Positions 23,765 through 36,135 of a stretch of 64,000 bases of DNA are shown here, piece after piece. The stretch is taken from NCBI GenBank assembly GCA_951804985.1, contig OX638132.1, forward strand, positions 28,788,440 to 28,852,439. The letters are read 5' to 3'. The number at the start of each line of letters is the position of its first letter. The first letter of the stretch is position 1. The translations under genes were made by a program, and so were the position numbers. A model generated the notes under the pieces. It had not been told where the DNA came from, did no database searches, and worked only from the letters and a program-made list of their open reading frames with translations. The stretch is from Dryomyza anilis. Its lineage: Eukaryota; Arthropoda; Insecta; Diptera; Dryomyzidae.

Positions 23765-24299
23765 GTGTCTGAGTGTGTGACCAGCCTAGTCTAGGTGATG
23801 GGATAGCAGTTTGATTCAGATCCAGATATGCTTGGGTAGTTCTCTAAAGATTGGACTCTATAGCTGCTTTGTTCTCTATGCAGATGGTACAAATCTGTAT
23901 CCTTTTGCGAAGACGAAGATGTCTTATCCTCTGGTAGCTTTGTCTGATAGCCGATCACTCATGCTGCGAAGCAAGTTTGACGTAGACATATTAAAGTCAT
24001 ATTTCGGGGTAATGTAGTCTTGATTGGTCTACGGACTTTTATTTCACCCCTAGTTATCGTATTTCTTTCATGATCGTCGAATGCCCATTATGTGTCTCAG
24101 GGCTTCTTTTGCCTTTTAGGTACAAATCGATGGTATGAGTTGGAGAAGTGTTTCTAAACCGGTTTGTGATGAGCTTTTCATTGCACTAGTTGTTGCCACT
24201 GTAGAAAGTTTCTGTACCTAATTTATTTAGTTTACCAAGTTTTCTTGTATCATTTAGTTCTTTTTTCAAAAAAAAAAAAAATTAGAAAATTCTATACGG

Positions 24300-25800
24300 T
24301 AGATCAAAAGATATAAGTTAAATAGTGAGAGTTCCGGACGGGACAAAAACGGAAGTGCATGTCGAGGTTCATATGAAAATGCCAAAAATCAGCGAATTTT
24401 GCGTAATAATGTTTTTTTTTAAATATTTTAAAAATAGTTCAAATCATGTGCTTTCTTTTTATGTTTACACTTTGTTCCTAAATATTATAATTTTATCAAA
24501 ATAAATCACAGAACCAGTTGGGAAGGTTAGATCACATGGGAAATTTTAAAGTAGGTGTAATTATGATAGTTAGGATTATCAAAATTATAGTCGGTCTAAG
24601 CCGACTATAAATACCCTACACATATGTGTGGTTACCATTCAAAGTGATATACCATTACCATTCAAAGTGGTCACCAGGGTATACGAATCCTGAAAATAAC
24701 TAGAAACATTCAATCGCTGAAGAATTTCCATTCATTTGATACCCATATTTACAAATGGGTAGGTGTACCGATTTTTTTTTTTTTTGTGAACCATAAGTCT
24801 TTTCGCCGGAAAAATATATATTTGACCAAAAAAGTGTACCTAAGCACGTATACATAAAAATTGATCTTTATATTACATTTTATATGAGGTATTTGAACAT
24901 AAGTGGTCGTATCATAGGTCACAATGGACCGATTTCGCACATACAGCGTAGGTATATTAGTAATGTAAGTTATAAATTTCATTTATCTAGCTCTTCAATT
25001 TTAAAAGTAGTAGGGATTTCAACAGACAGACAGACACACAGACGTACAGACGGACGGACATCGCTAAATCGATACCGGAGATGCTTCCTTCTGGGTGTTA
25101 CAAACGGCGTACCAAACTGAATGTATCCTTTCACTCTTAGTGTAGGGTATAAAAATTCCGGACGGGACATTCCGGACGGGGCAAAAAATTCAGTATGGAA
25201 ATTATCAGTACGATTTTTATTCTAAAAATACTTTTTTCGTATAATATATTTTTTTGAATTATCTCAGAACATAGCTGAGACAATTTACATTATTTTTGTA
25301 TATGTACACTTTCTTCCTAAAGTTTACAGTTATTTCGTAATAAATCGCAGAATAGTTCCGTATGGAAATTTGCACTACGATTTTTTGCTTAAAATAATTA
25401 TGTATATGACAAATTTACTAATCATTATTTCGAAATGAAAAGTAATTTACTATCCAAATTTTTAGATGTTTTTTAAGACTTTTATTTATTTATTTTTTAC
25501 TTTTTTGAAATTTTTTTTTTATATTTTTTATACTGTAGTTCTACATTTTTGGTACTCAAAAATCCGGACGGGGCAGATTTCAAATAGCTGTCAAAAATGT
25601 TCTATAATCACTAGGAGAATGATGTTTACATTTTTGGAAATGCCGAGAAAATTCTGCTTTAAAAACAGTGGATTCAACTCTTTTAAAAAAAGTTCAGTTT
25701 ACTATGGTAATAAATGTATCTTTTTTGATCCGGACGGGACATCGAAAACCCTTATCATTCGAAGTTTAGCAGCGTCGTTTAAGTTTTTTATAAATCCGAA
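24300..25800 (+). repeat. Repeat block with five TCCGGACGGG motifs
   Basis: The 10-bp motif TCCGGACGGG, followed by ACA or GCA, occurs at 24333, 25157, 25171, 25563 and 25729 in otherwise AT-rich sequence. The first copy is separated from the others by the insertion at 24513-25153. The open frame 25466-25804 runs through the motifs but has no recognised domain. Confidence 0.55.
24513..25153 (+). mobile_element. ACCCTACAC-type interspersed repeat, copy 1
   Basis: It starts near CAGTTGGGAAGGTTAGATCA and has an internal hairpin, ATAGTCGGTCTAAGCCGACT then ATAAATACCCTACAC. It ends with CTGGGTGTTACAAACGGCGT and a GTGTAGGGTATAAAAA terminus. The copy at 55753-56353 is closely similar over its full length. 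The CAGACAGACACACAGACG stretch (25023-25060) is the usual insect CAGA module. The class is uncertain; the short terminal hairpin and the lack of TIRs would suit a helitron-like element. Confidence 0.7.
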
Positions 25801-26269
25801 ATAAAAAATTCATGAGTCGCACTTTCTGGAAAAAGAGTTTTGGATTGAATTTGATAGGGAAACGACACTCAACAGTTTTCAACCTCGATAGTATCGGGCT
25901 CAGTATGGTTGTGTCATTTACGTCTTTCCTAAACTGATTACGGAACGTTGTGTGCTCGTCGTGATGTCTCCGTTACTGTACAGGTCGAATGCATGAATGA
26001 AGTTACTACAAATATGGATACAGATGGATACAGATGTACAGAATGTATCACCCGTTCCTATTCATAAACATTTCCTTTTATTAACCATGGTTCTTCGATG
26101 AGGGCCACATTCTACTTGGATAGGAAAAACTATTGTCGGAATATGCTTTGCATTGGTCAGAAATAGAAAAGTATATAACATTTATCAGTGCTCTTCTGAG
26201 TCAATTTTACGATGTCCGTCTCTGTTTGTACGTCTATTATATCGTCTGTTATCCTATCCTATTAATATA

Positions 26270-27290
26270 ATATATCTCTTTGTTGGTATGTCCTTTTGTA
26301 TTTTTGTTCCACTTCTAAACGGCTGATTCAAGTTTTTACCACAGATGATGTAGGGTCTGGAAGGAATGATATAGCCTATGGGGATATAGGTGGGAGGCTA
26401 TGGGGAGATATGGGAAAGATGGGGAGATATGGGAAAAAGAGGCGTGGCACCTCCTATACAGTCTAAACATTTACAGCAGCTACAAACATGAAACAAAAAA
26501 CACAAATACAAAAAAAATATTTAAAAGCAAAAAAGCACAAAACAAAAGCAAAAATACAAAAACAAAAGTAATAACATAAAACTAAAAGCCAAACTAAAGG
26601 AAAAACAAAAAATAAAAACATATCAAAAACAATTTTTTTTTCGATATTGTTTTTGGCGAATTTTTTTTTTTTATAAAATGATGATTTCGACCATTGCATA
26701 GTTTTTCTCTTAAAAAAACAAATGTTTAAAATTTTTTTCTTTAAACTCACCACACCAAAACTCACCACACTAAAACTCACACACTAAAATTCATCACACT
26801 AAAACTCACCACACTAAAATAACCCAAACTAAATTTCACCGCACTAAATTTCACCACACTAAAACTCACCACATTAAAATTCACCACACAAAATTCATCA
26901 CACTTAAACTCACCACACTAAAACTCACACACCAACAATCACCACACCTAAACTCACCACACTAAAACTCACACACCAAAACTTCTTCTGGAAAAACTCT
27001 ACGGGGAAAACTTACGGTAAAGAATTCTATTGGGAAGAATTCTACGGCGAAATATTCTACGGGGAATAATTCTACGGGGAAGCACAGTCTGAGAAAGAAT
27101 TGTCTTTGAGAAAAGTTGTTTTGGCGAAGAATTATTTTTGTTTTGGTTACTACATTTATAAAACCAATAAAAAATGTCCATAGCGTAGCACGGGTCCCTG
27201 ATATATAATATAAATGTTTTTTATAATAATAAAATCGTTCCATATCCTTGCATCTTTGCACGAGTCGTGCACGGATCCAGCTAGTATATA
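26270..27290 (-). mobile_element. Helentron-like repeat with internal minisatellite, copy 1
   Basis: It comprises a module with GGCGTGGCACCTCCTATAC (26441-26459) and a TTTATT/AAAACAAA-rich spacer. Next is a 15-18-bp minisatellite ACTCACCACACTAAA (26745-26985), then a TTCTACGGGGAA-rich block (26985-27110). The terminus has GCACGAGTCGTGC (about 27255-27267, a perfect hairpin) and CTAGTATATAATATAT. The same order occurs in reverse at 51218-52310. Confidence 0.68.
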
Positions 27291-27299
27291 ATATATATA

Positions 27300-28090
27300 C
27301 CAAACACTGGTTTTAACTTTAATCTTTATTTTACAAACATTTTACATTAAATAAATACCTCATCGGTGCAAACGGCTTAATCCTCAACCAAACTTGTGTC
27401 ATACCATGTAGTAAAATTTATGTTGTAAATAACGGTACTGCAATAATTGGACAAACAACGGGGAGAACTGCATTTGTTGTGGACACTGCTGCAACATATT
27501 GATTGAGTCTCAAATTAAACAAAAGTAATTCGCGTAACTCAATTAAAAATAAAAATGTTTTTTGTGTTAATTAAATTTTCGTAGCTGTTGGTATCCTATG
27601 AAATTGTTAACATCTGCGACTATATCCCGACACTTGTTGATGATGCGGCGTTGTAATAAAGTTCAAAACTTTGAACATTGCTGCCGCTAATTCACATCAA
27701 CAGACAGACTTGTGACTTTAAATATAAACGTACTATGTACCATGGTAGGATCATTAGACTGGAAAAATGAAAATCATTTTGTGGCATGAGAACAACATAC
27801 GAAAGATAAACTTTGAGAAATCCACATCTCAGGAATTTTCATTTCATATTTGAGGTATCTCCTTTTATAGAATCACGATTGCATTGATTATTTAGGTAAG
27901 TTAGAGCACTTAGTATAATTCGTACTTAATATATATAGCCTTTGTCAATATTGCTCCAGGAAACACTGTACTTAATTCGGTTTAACGGAGATATACGAAA
28001 TAAGTATTATCCCCGTCTGTCGATAAACTTTGAAAGTATTTTATAACCTTCATAAAAATGTATTTAAATGTATTTTCAAATTGGTTCTGT
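27300..28090. other. Intergenic, no gene seen
   Basis: Mostly AT-rich. At 27600-27715 the - strand can be read as RRIINKCRDIVADVNNFIG, a helix-like word reminiscent of the end of mariner/Tc1 transposases. It is too short to call. Confidence 0.35.
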
Positions 28091-28100
28091 GGTTAATAAT

Positions 28101-28229
28101 AATAATTGAAATAATAATAATAGTTTGGCGCTACAACTCTTAAGAACCAAGACAGAACTTTCTCACCATATGAGCTGTGCGACTTACAGTTTAATTCCGA
28201 ATCCGAACGGCGGGGTAGGAGCTTTTTAT
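28101..28229 (-). mobile_element. tRNA-derived SINE, copy D (tail half)
   Basis: It begins with AATAATAATAATAGTTTGGC-like sequence, then CGCTACAACTCTTAAGAACC and CCGAATCCGAACGGCGGGG. The tRNA head is absent; the copy stops where the next element (28232) begins, so that element probably inserted in it. Confidence 0.7.
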
Positions 28230-28231
28230 GC

Positions 28232-28620
28232 ACTCACAGAAACAATTGCTTGGCATTCAGTTGTTTCAACGGATATTCATTTGCATATACCAAATGTAGG
28301 TTACCTTAACGGAAATTCATTTGTGGCAAACCATAGTATGGAACGTAACTATTAGTTGAAGCAATAGTAGCATTGATTGGGGAAACCAACTTTTAATTCA
28401 TTTACAGGTTTTTTTATTTTCATTGCTACGACAACTAAATATAAAATGAGACATAACCAATATTTTGTTGGCTCAATAGATAGTTGGTTATATTGACTAA
28501 AAAATATAACATTTGGTTGTACCAACCGATATTTATTTGATTCAATTGCTGCAATCATGTTCCACATTGTACCATAATTGCAATCAAAACATGATTGGCT
28601 CAATCATGTTCTTCTCAGAG
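28232..28620. mobile_element. MITE with CTCACAGAAACAATTG ends
   Basis: The left end CTCACAGAAACAATTGCTTGG and the right end CAATCATGTTCTTCTCAGAG are imperfect inverts. The interior has many CCAAC/GTTGG words. No coding function is proposed for the short frames here. Confidence 0.5.
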
Positions 28621-28699
28621 CTCTTTCTCTCTCTGTTTGTGTACTCTCTGTAATTTTCTCATTTCGCTCAGGAGTCTCTATTACCCATTTTCGGCCTCT

Positions 28700-29508
28700 G
28701 CATTGAAATAGAACATAATGAAAGCAGTGACGACCAGTGTGACCAGAGTGAAATATTTGAATATAAAAGTGGAATATATATTTATTTTTTAAAAGAAAGT
28801 ATTTCTCTAAATATATTCTTTTTTAAATTGTATTTCCTCTTTCATTTTATAAGTGATTTTGTTATTTTTCATTTAATAAAGATATGCGTTATTTTTTGTA
28901 ATATTTCTGTTATTTGTGGCGCGAGTTCTATTTTTTGGTATTCACTTTGCAAATTTTTGGTAATTTCAAATATACCACGATACAAATACTTAATGGTACG
29001 ATGTAATTTTTATAAAATATTCTTATTTATTAGCATAAGGTTTTGTAAAATTCAGTTTATAAATTATAACAAAATCGAACATTTAAAAAATATCACATAA
29101 AACTCTATAAATATCAAGGTATGCGTAGAATCCTTTTTTTTAGATTAAAAACCACAATTTAACAGTTAAAACAAAATTTTAAAATTAATTTTCATTTATT
29201 TTTTGAATAAAAATTTCATTTCTGAAAATTTTTCAAAAAACTTAAAATATGTCACAAATTTTCATAGTTTTTAATTTTTAACTTCTATATTATTGGAATT
29301 AAGTCTGTCTTTTTTTTTTTTAATATATACCGGTTGTTTTTTTCGAAATTTTGCAAAATTGTGATACTTAAAAAATAAATAGTTTTTGTTGATATAGGTT
29401 ATTTCGAATGCTGATCTCTAGGTCAATATAGTTACAAAATTTATTTATTTTGCGTGATCGTTGTTATTCGCAGCATTTATTCCGTTCTGGCTTTAAACTC
29501 GAAGTTTA
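28700..29508. other. AT-rich intergenic, no gene seen
   Basis: Nothing beyond homopolymer-rich DNA. A 90-residue frame at 28828-29100 has the Ile/Phe-rich composition expected of AT-rich non-coding DNA. Confidence 0.5.
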
Positions 29509-29516
29509 TTAATTAC

Positions 29517-30536
29517 CAGAGCTCTCGATTACCCGGGTGCCCGGGTACCCGGGCTACCCGGGTTTTTCGAGCTACCCAGGTAATACCCGGGTTGTTCAAA
29601 TACTCGAAAAACCCGGGTATTAAATGTTCGAGCTACCCGGGTAGTTCGCAAAACCCGGGTAGTTGGTCCGTTCGTTTGTTCGAGCTATTCGAGTAGCTCG
29701 TTTGTTCGAGTAGCTCGATGGCTCGTTCGTTGTTCGAGTAGCTCGATCGTTGTTCGAGCTTCGAGTAGCTTGTTCGTTCGTTCGTTTGTTCGATTGACGA
29801 TTGTTCATTTGATCGCTTGTTAATTTGTCTGTCCGTTCGTTTGCTTGATGTGGGAGTTGGTCGGAAGTGGTTGGAAAAATGTAGGTGGACAAAAGTGGGT
29901 GGGTGGGCAAAAGTGGGCGGAAAGTGATAAAAAGACCGAAAAAATTTTTATTGCAGAAATCGGTAGCAGACATCAAGGGAAATCGAATGGTACCACTCTC
30001 AGTGGTCCCTGACCCCCAAAAGGGGGTCAAAAACCCATTTATGACCCAAAAATTTTTATCTCGGAAATCGTCAGGGACCACTGTGAGTGGTACCATTCGA
30101 TTTCCCTTGGTGTCTGCTACCGATTTCTGCAATAAACATTTTCTCGGTCTTTTTATCACTTTCCGCCCACTTTTGCCCACCCACCCACTTTTGTCCACCT
30201 ACATTTTTCCAACCACTTCCGACCAACTCCCACATCAAGCAAACGAACGGACAGACAAATTAACAAGCGATCAAATGAACAATCGTCAATCGAACAAACG
30301 AACGAACAAGCTACTCGAAGCTCGAACAACGATCGAGCTACTCGAACAAACGAGCTACTCGAATAGCTCGAACAAACGAACGAACCAACTACCCGGGTTT
30401 TGCGAACTACCCGGGTAGCTCGAACATTTAATACCCGGGTTTTTCGAGTATTTGAACTACCCGGGTATTACCCGGGCTTTCGAGCGCCCGGGTACCCGGG
30501 CTACTCGAAAATACTCGTATGAAATCGAGAGCTCTG
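29517..30536. mobile_element. Long-palindrome hAT-like element with 8-bp TSD
   Basis: A 1020-bp element begins CAGAGCTCTCGATT and ends with the exact inverse AATCGAGAGCTCTG. It is flanked by identical 8-bp duplications, TTAATTAC (29509-29516 and 30537-30544). Almost all of it is one palindrome: arms 29517-30013 and 30070-30536, with a loop of about 56 nt. From the outside in, the arms carry arrays of CCCGGGTA, then TCGAGTAGCTCG and GTTCGTTCG words, then a unique block. The 8-bp duplication and the CAGAG start fit the hAT superfamily. The 192- and 177-residue frames (- and +) are the same arm read twice, not genes. Confidence 0.9.
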
Positions 30537-30854
30537 TTAATTACCAAAATGCATTCCTGAAATTATAATATTTCTTAATAAGCACTATATTTATTATAAT
30601 AAAAAATGTCGACGGCTCACTGACCTGTCTTGACGATGTCTAATGAACACTGAATCTGCAAAAACGACTCTCTGCACATTTGAGAACTTTTGTCAAACTT
30701 TGAATAATAGTAAGGTTATCTCAATCATTCAATGAGGCAACATGATTTCTTAAATCATGGCATGATTCTAACAATCAAAACTATTATTCCGACAATCATT
30801 CATATTCAAATTACATTTTTGCTACAATCATTAGCAATTCCAATTATAATATTC

Positions 30855-31077
30855 TACACCCAGAAAAAAATTCCCTTAAATCCCATTAAAATTGGTCAAT
30901 AGGACAATTATTGATTTAATAGTATACAAAAAATAAAAACTTTCATATAAACTCAATGGCAATGTCATGATATATTCTAGTATTTAATGGTATTTTCCGA
31001 TTAAAATAATAATTTATCCTATTGAATATTTTTAATAGTTAAAAACTATTATTTATATAGTATTTTTTCTGGGTGTA
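30855..31077 (+). mobile_element. TACACCCAGAAAAA MITE, full copy
   Basis: About 223 bp with ends TACACCCAGAAAAAAAT and TATTTTTTCTGGGTGTA. The interior includes TAGGACAATTATTGATTTAA and CAATGGCAATGTCATG. Copies with the same ends lie reversed at 35587-35811 and 35912-36135, and a truncated one at 5758-5942. Confidence 0.88.
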
Positions 31078-31194
31078 TCATAAATTGATTTCAGGATATT
31101 TATTTGTTTTCGAAGTAATGTTTTTTCCTCTTTCCTAATTTGCACAAAATTATATATAAAAAAATATATGGCCCTAATATTTATCAATTAAAAG

Positions 31195-31640
31195 CGATTT
31201 ATCAAAATCTTGATTTCTCAAAATCCTGATTAATTGATTAATCGATTAATCAGAAACCCTGCATGGTCATCATCATGATTATTCAGAACCTTGATTAATC
31301 TGATTAATCCGAATTTTGATTAATTATGAAAGAATTTTATTCAACAACATTTAAATATTTTGTCAACTTAAATAAACAGAAAAATTTATTTTTAAAATAA
31401 TTAAAAATTTAAACGGAAGTTTTTTAAATGTACAAGAACCATATTATAGTATTTTTAAATATTTCGCGACGAAGAAGTTAATTAATCAGAAATTTTGATT
31501 AATCAAAATACTGATTAATCAATTAATCACAATTCTGATTAATCAGAATCCTGATTAATTGATTAATCAGTTTTTTGATTAATCGAAAATCTTGATTAAT
31601 CAATTAATTAAAAATGGATTAATCAAACAGTCGATTAATC
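31195..31640. repeat. Array of TGATTAATCA palindromes
   Basis: About fifteen GATTAAT words occur in two clusters (31220-31325 and 31485-31640), many as the full palindrome TGATTAATCA with spacers such as GAATCC, AAAATAC or AATTCTG. The spacing is irregular, so it is not a simple tandem repeat. Confidence 0.75.
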
Positions 31641-31649
31641 ATCGTATCG

Positions 31650-33480
31650 TAACAATGATTACAAAAATAATTTTAAAAACATCATGAAAATAAACTTATT
31701 AAACTTATTTAAACGAGTCATTGAATTTTTAAATGACAACTTTTAAAGGACTTTAAATATATTCAGAAATTACTTTTTTAGTATTAAGGAAAATTTTGCC
31801 AGAAAAAGTGAAAATTTTATGTTTTTCTTATTTCCTTACAATATGAAAATGCTTTGTTCCTTTTCATAATGGTGCACTAAGGATGTCAAAAGTCTCCTTA
31901 TTAAATAGAAAAAACTGTTTACTTGAGTGATTATCTTTTTAGACTAATTCGTTATCAGTCAGTCAATCAACATTGAATGTCACAAAAGGGGGAAAATTTT
32001 ATAATGACATGAAAAGTTGCCGGCCGTCGAGTAAAAGTGCCTACTCTGGGAGTCAATAAACCAACCGATTATTTACTATTCATAATTAATTTAACTATTT
32101 ATTTCTGGATAGATTTATATTCATGTCACGTACTGTAATAATTACTTTGTTAAGTTTTCTAGCTTGCAACTTCCGAATACGCAGGGAAAATATGTTAGGA
32201 AATGTTTGTATTGAATTATAAATTTATTCGTAGTTACTATATTATATTCAATTATATATATAATTTGGTTTTTATCCAAGAGGAGGGTTGTATTTTGTTG
32301 ATGGGCTCACCCAACAAATGAGGTGATTTTTTTTAATGTACGTTTCTATAATTATTTTGTCTATTTTTGAAAAGTGTATGTAGTATTTTAAAATGAACAG
32401 TAATATTCTGTAAATTATTTGCTTCTCTTTTTTGAAAAGTTAACGCCTTTTTGTAAATATTACGCATAGACTAGAAATATGTTGTATACATTTTCACTTT
32501 TTTGCAAATATTACCTTGAGTAAATTTTAGGCGGTACCTCGAATTAAAAAATTTTCTGAAAATTGTGTCATTTTTAAATTTGGCGTATTTTTAAACACAC
32601 TAAGAAAACAAGATGCTTATGAAAGTCTTGCTGCAACTATCCTTTTAAATTTACGCCTTGTAGCAAATATTCAAACATCCCATAAGTTTCAATAAAGTTG
32701 CAGCAAAACTATTAATATTTTTTTGAATATGACATATATGCAGATAGTTACGAGATGTTTGCCACAACAGCAATGAAAATTGAGATATTTACAGTTGACT
32801 GATAGCAAACATCCCGAGTTCTTGGACATTTGTTGCAAAACTTTTGAGGCATTTTGACATTTGACTACCATAAAAAAGGAAAATGGTTTTACTTTTTCCT
32901 TACGCTCGATTTATCCACAACAATTAAGTAAATCAAATGGTGCACCATTTTTTTACATGTAAAAAAGTGCCAACTCAAATATTACATTTTAATGGTAAAA
33001 GTGAAAATAAAATATCCTGTGATTTAAATTATCAACACGTGATGGAAAATATTTCTTTTCAGAGTTTACTTTGATGGCAGCATCGTCGGTCGGACTTGAT
33101 TCTTCTGCGAAGAAATCTCAAGTCGTTGTACAATTTTACCTTCGAAGGATTTATAAAGACGATGGCGATGCATAACCAGAATACTGTTTTAATTCTATAA
33201 TAAATAAAAGTACATTTGATTCATTTTCTTTCAATTCAATAAAAATTACTCCGCGAATTCTAATGGAGTACCTTTTCCAAATTTTCATCAACTATCTTCC
33301 TATTTGTAAGATGTTTAATTGATGGTTGCTATACATAATCGTAAATTTGAAAGATGTTTGCTAGAAATATTTATCATATTTGTCGGATGTTTGAGACGAT
33401 CTGAGACGATCTGAATAATTTGTAAATAACTTGATATTTAGGGCTGTGATATTTCTGGCTATCATCTTTGTTTTCTTATT
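31650..33480. other. Intergenic, no gene seen
   Basis: AT-rich. Between 32600 and 33400 the words AGATGTTTGC, GCAAACATC and TTGCAGCAAAAC recur in both directions, suggesting a decayed repeat. No coding region is supported. Confidence 0.45.
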
Positions 33481-33481
33481 G

Positions 33482-33645
33482 CCTCTTTCTGTATTTCGAA
33501 ACGAAAGACTATTAGATGAAAGTGACGTAATTTTAAATAAATTTCAAAGTTTTAAAAGTCAAATAACATGAAATCAAAATTTGTGTGACGAGATTTTGAC
33601 GTCAAATTTTCGTTTTCGTTTCGTAATACAGAAAGTGGGTATTAG
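33482..33645. mobile_element. Short MITE with TTTCTGTATTTCGAAACGAAA ends
   Basis: The left end (CTCTTTCTGTATTTCGAAAC) pairs with the right end (GTTTCGTAATACAGAAAG). The middle has a second pair, TGACGTAATTTTA against ATTTTGACGTCA. It is about 164 bp. Confidence 0.7.
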
Positions 33646-33800
33646 TGTATGGAACTATTGTCTGGTGCTGAATACCGGAACTTCTCACAATTTTCTTCAT
33701 CTTTGAGTTGCAAAATTCTGTGCCGTTGTCGCTGCGCAAAGCTTTAATGCGCTTTCCAGACTGGTTTTCCGCCATATTCTTAAACTCGACAATAATTTAT

Positions 33801-34566
33801 ACTATTAACATTGGTCAATATGATGCGTCCCATTAATTCAGTAATATTGGAACTGTTAATACAATATTTTGTTGAACCATAAATTTTTTAAATTCAATAA
33901 CCAAAACCTATCATTATTTTATGATACGTTTTATTAATTTTATAGTATAGTCGAATTACATTTTCCTAATAATTTATTAAAACAAAAATGTATAATTTAT
34001 TTTAATTAAATGTCGAAACTGAAATTCACTTTTAAAAAATCACACACATAAATGGACACTTCTCGTTGCAAAAGGTTATAGCACATTCAATGTTCGCTTC
34101 AGATTCCAATATTAGAGTCTGCATTTAGAGTCCATCGCCATAACAGAAGTTCGATTTATTATTTAGTATCTGTAATAAATAGGAAACGGTTAAATATAAT
34201 GAATTTACATTAAATACATTAATTCCTTACCAATGTCGCTATTAATAATGTGGATTATTACAAAAAATGCATGCGACCATTTTGAGCAAACACAAACACG
34301 CAGAATGACGTACAAAACAGTTTATATTCGTGTTTATGTTTTTACGCTACGTTTATTATTATAGGAGGAAACCATTAAAACAATAGTATTTATTCTATTA
34401 AAAACAATAATATTGAAATATTTAGATTTATGGTACTGAATTTTTCGAATACTATCAAATTAATTAGAATATTTTTTATTCAAACAGAAAAACTATTAAT
34501 TCATGAACCATAAGATTGATGGTCGTACCATTAAGTACTTAATGGGACATTTTTTTCTGAGTGTAT
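33801..34566. repeat. Repeat inside the copia remnant, ends TTTTTTTCTGAGTGTA
   Basis: Its core (34080-34550) is repeated directly at 36430-36905, with blocks such as AAAATGCATGCGACCATTTT, GAGCAAACAC and ACCATTAAAACAATAGTATT. Despite the direct repetition around copia sequence these are not the copia LTRs, because integrase lies outside them. The right end has CCATTAAGTACTTAATGGGA and TTTTTTTCTGAGTGTA. Confidence 0.6.
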
Positions 34567-35586
34567 CAAGAACAATATCAATATTTCCGACACCTTCAAC
34601 ATGCAGACTTGTTTTGTTGGCGATCATAACCTTCTGTTTGTCCCAAGCAACCACGGCTCGACAATTGCCACAAACTATTGTGGCATATGTGTACCTTTTA
34701 AGTTACCTCTGACACCAGTGTTGCAAACTAATAATATGTAGTCCTAAAGAGGTGACTAATAACATGTATGGAACATACGCAATAATATTTCGCAATGCTG
34801 TGATATATAAGTCATTCATTCTGATAATGGAACATATACAATAAAGAGCGGAGTTAACTTTGTTGCTATTAGGTGGATAAAAGTGGCAAATTATTAAATG
34901 AATTATGTTCCATATATGTGGCAAATATAGAATGAAAAACCTAATAGGAACATGTTTTTATATAATTAACTTTAATATTAAATAAATGTATTATTATACA
35001 TGACATATTTATAACATCCACTACATATGTTTGTGGAAAGTTGTGTTGCAAAAATAACATCCGCAAAAGCATAATTTAAAAAATAAAGAAAATCACAATT
35101 TTAATAAATTTTCACAAATTTAATTTTTTTGTGTACGCGTAAAAATTAGAGGGGTAGAATATAAGCTTTAACCCGGAAACTTGAACCGTTTGTTAAATTA
35201 GAGTTGTAGTTTGCCAAAAACTATGTTCGTAAAGACTTCTTTATTATGCCATGCTTATTTTTTATTATTTTTTACAGGACAAACATTCACGTTAATGGCA
35301 CTGCGCAGGATCTTTATTATTTTTATTTTTAATCTACACATAAATTACAGTTCAAGTTAAAATTACAGTTCAAGTTCCAAATAGGTGAAGCAAAACTTTA
35401 ATGGATCAAAATTTTGTGGCAACTAAGCCTCGCCCCGGGTCTTTTTCACTGGCAATTGGGTGGCAAATAAGTATATTACGCATGATTTAGAACAAACACT
35501 TTAATGGCTACTGTGGGTTTGGAATTATCTTGTTCGTAAACTTCTTTTTGTCCGAGCACATATGCGACGATGCTCCAAAGTCCAAG

Positions 35587-35811
35587 TACACCCAGAAAAA
35601 AATACTATATAAATAATAGTATTTTACTATTAAAAATTGTCAATAGGATAAATTATTATTTTAATCGGAAAATACCATTAAATATTAGAAAATATCATGA
35701 CATTGCCATTGAGTTTATATGAAAAGATTTATTTTTTTGTATACTATTAAATCAATAATTGTCCTATTGACCAATTTTAATAGGATTTGAGGACATTTTT
35801 TTCTGGGTGTA
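35587..35811 (-). mobile_element. TACACCCAGAAAAA MITE inside copia, copy 1
   Basis: Complete, 225 bp, with ends TACACCCAGAAAAAAATAC and TTTTTTTCTGGGTGTA. It sits directly before the copia protease active-site word and splits the reading frame. Confidence 0.88.
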
Positions 35812-35911
35812 CCACTCCGATTTCTTGCTTACCAGAGCTGCAAACGATCCCAGCATCGCTTGACCCTGCCTCTTCTTGATTGAAGATTTCTTCTCTGGAC
35901 AATTGAATGCG

Positions 35912-36135
35912 TACACCCAGAAAAAAATACTATATAAATAATAGTTTTTTACTATTAAAAATAGTCAATAGGATAAATTATTGTTTTAATCGGAAAATAC
36001 CATTAAATACTAGAAAATACCATGACATTGCCATTAAGTTTATATGAAAAGTTTTATTTTTGGTATACTATTAAATCAATAATAGTCCTATTGACCAATT
36101 TTAATGGGATTTGAGTGAATTTTTTTCTGGGTGTA
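35912..36135 (-). mobile_element. TACACCCAGAAAAA MITE inside copia, copy 2
   Basis: Complete, 224 bp, same orientation as the copy 100 bp to its left and very similar to it. It interrupts the copia zinc knuckle between its second Cys and the conserved His/Cys part. Confidence 0.88.

Noticed and set aside
29620..30418. Two long open frames (192 and 177 residues) with the same start on opposite strands
   Set aside because: They are the two arms of the palindromic element read in opposite directions; no domain is present and identity follows from the palindrome.
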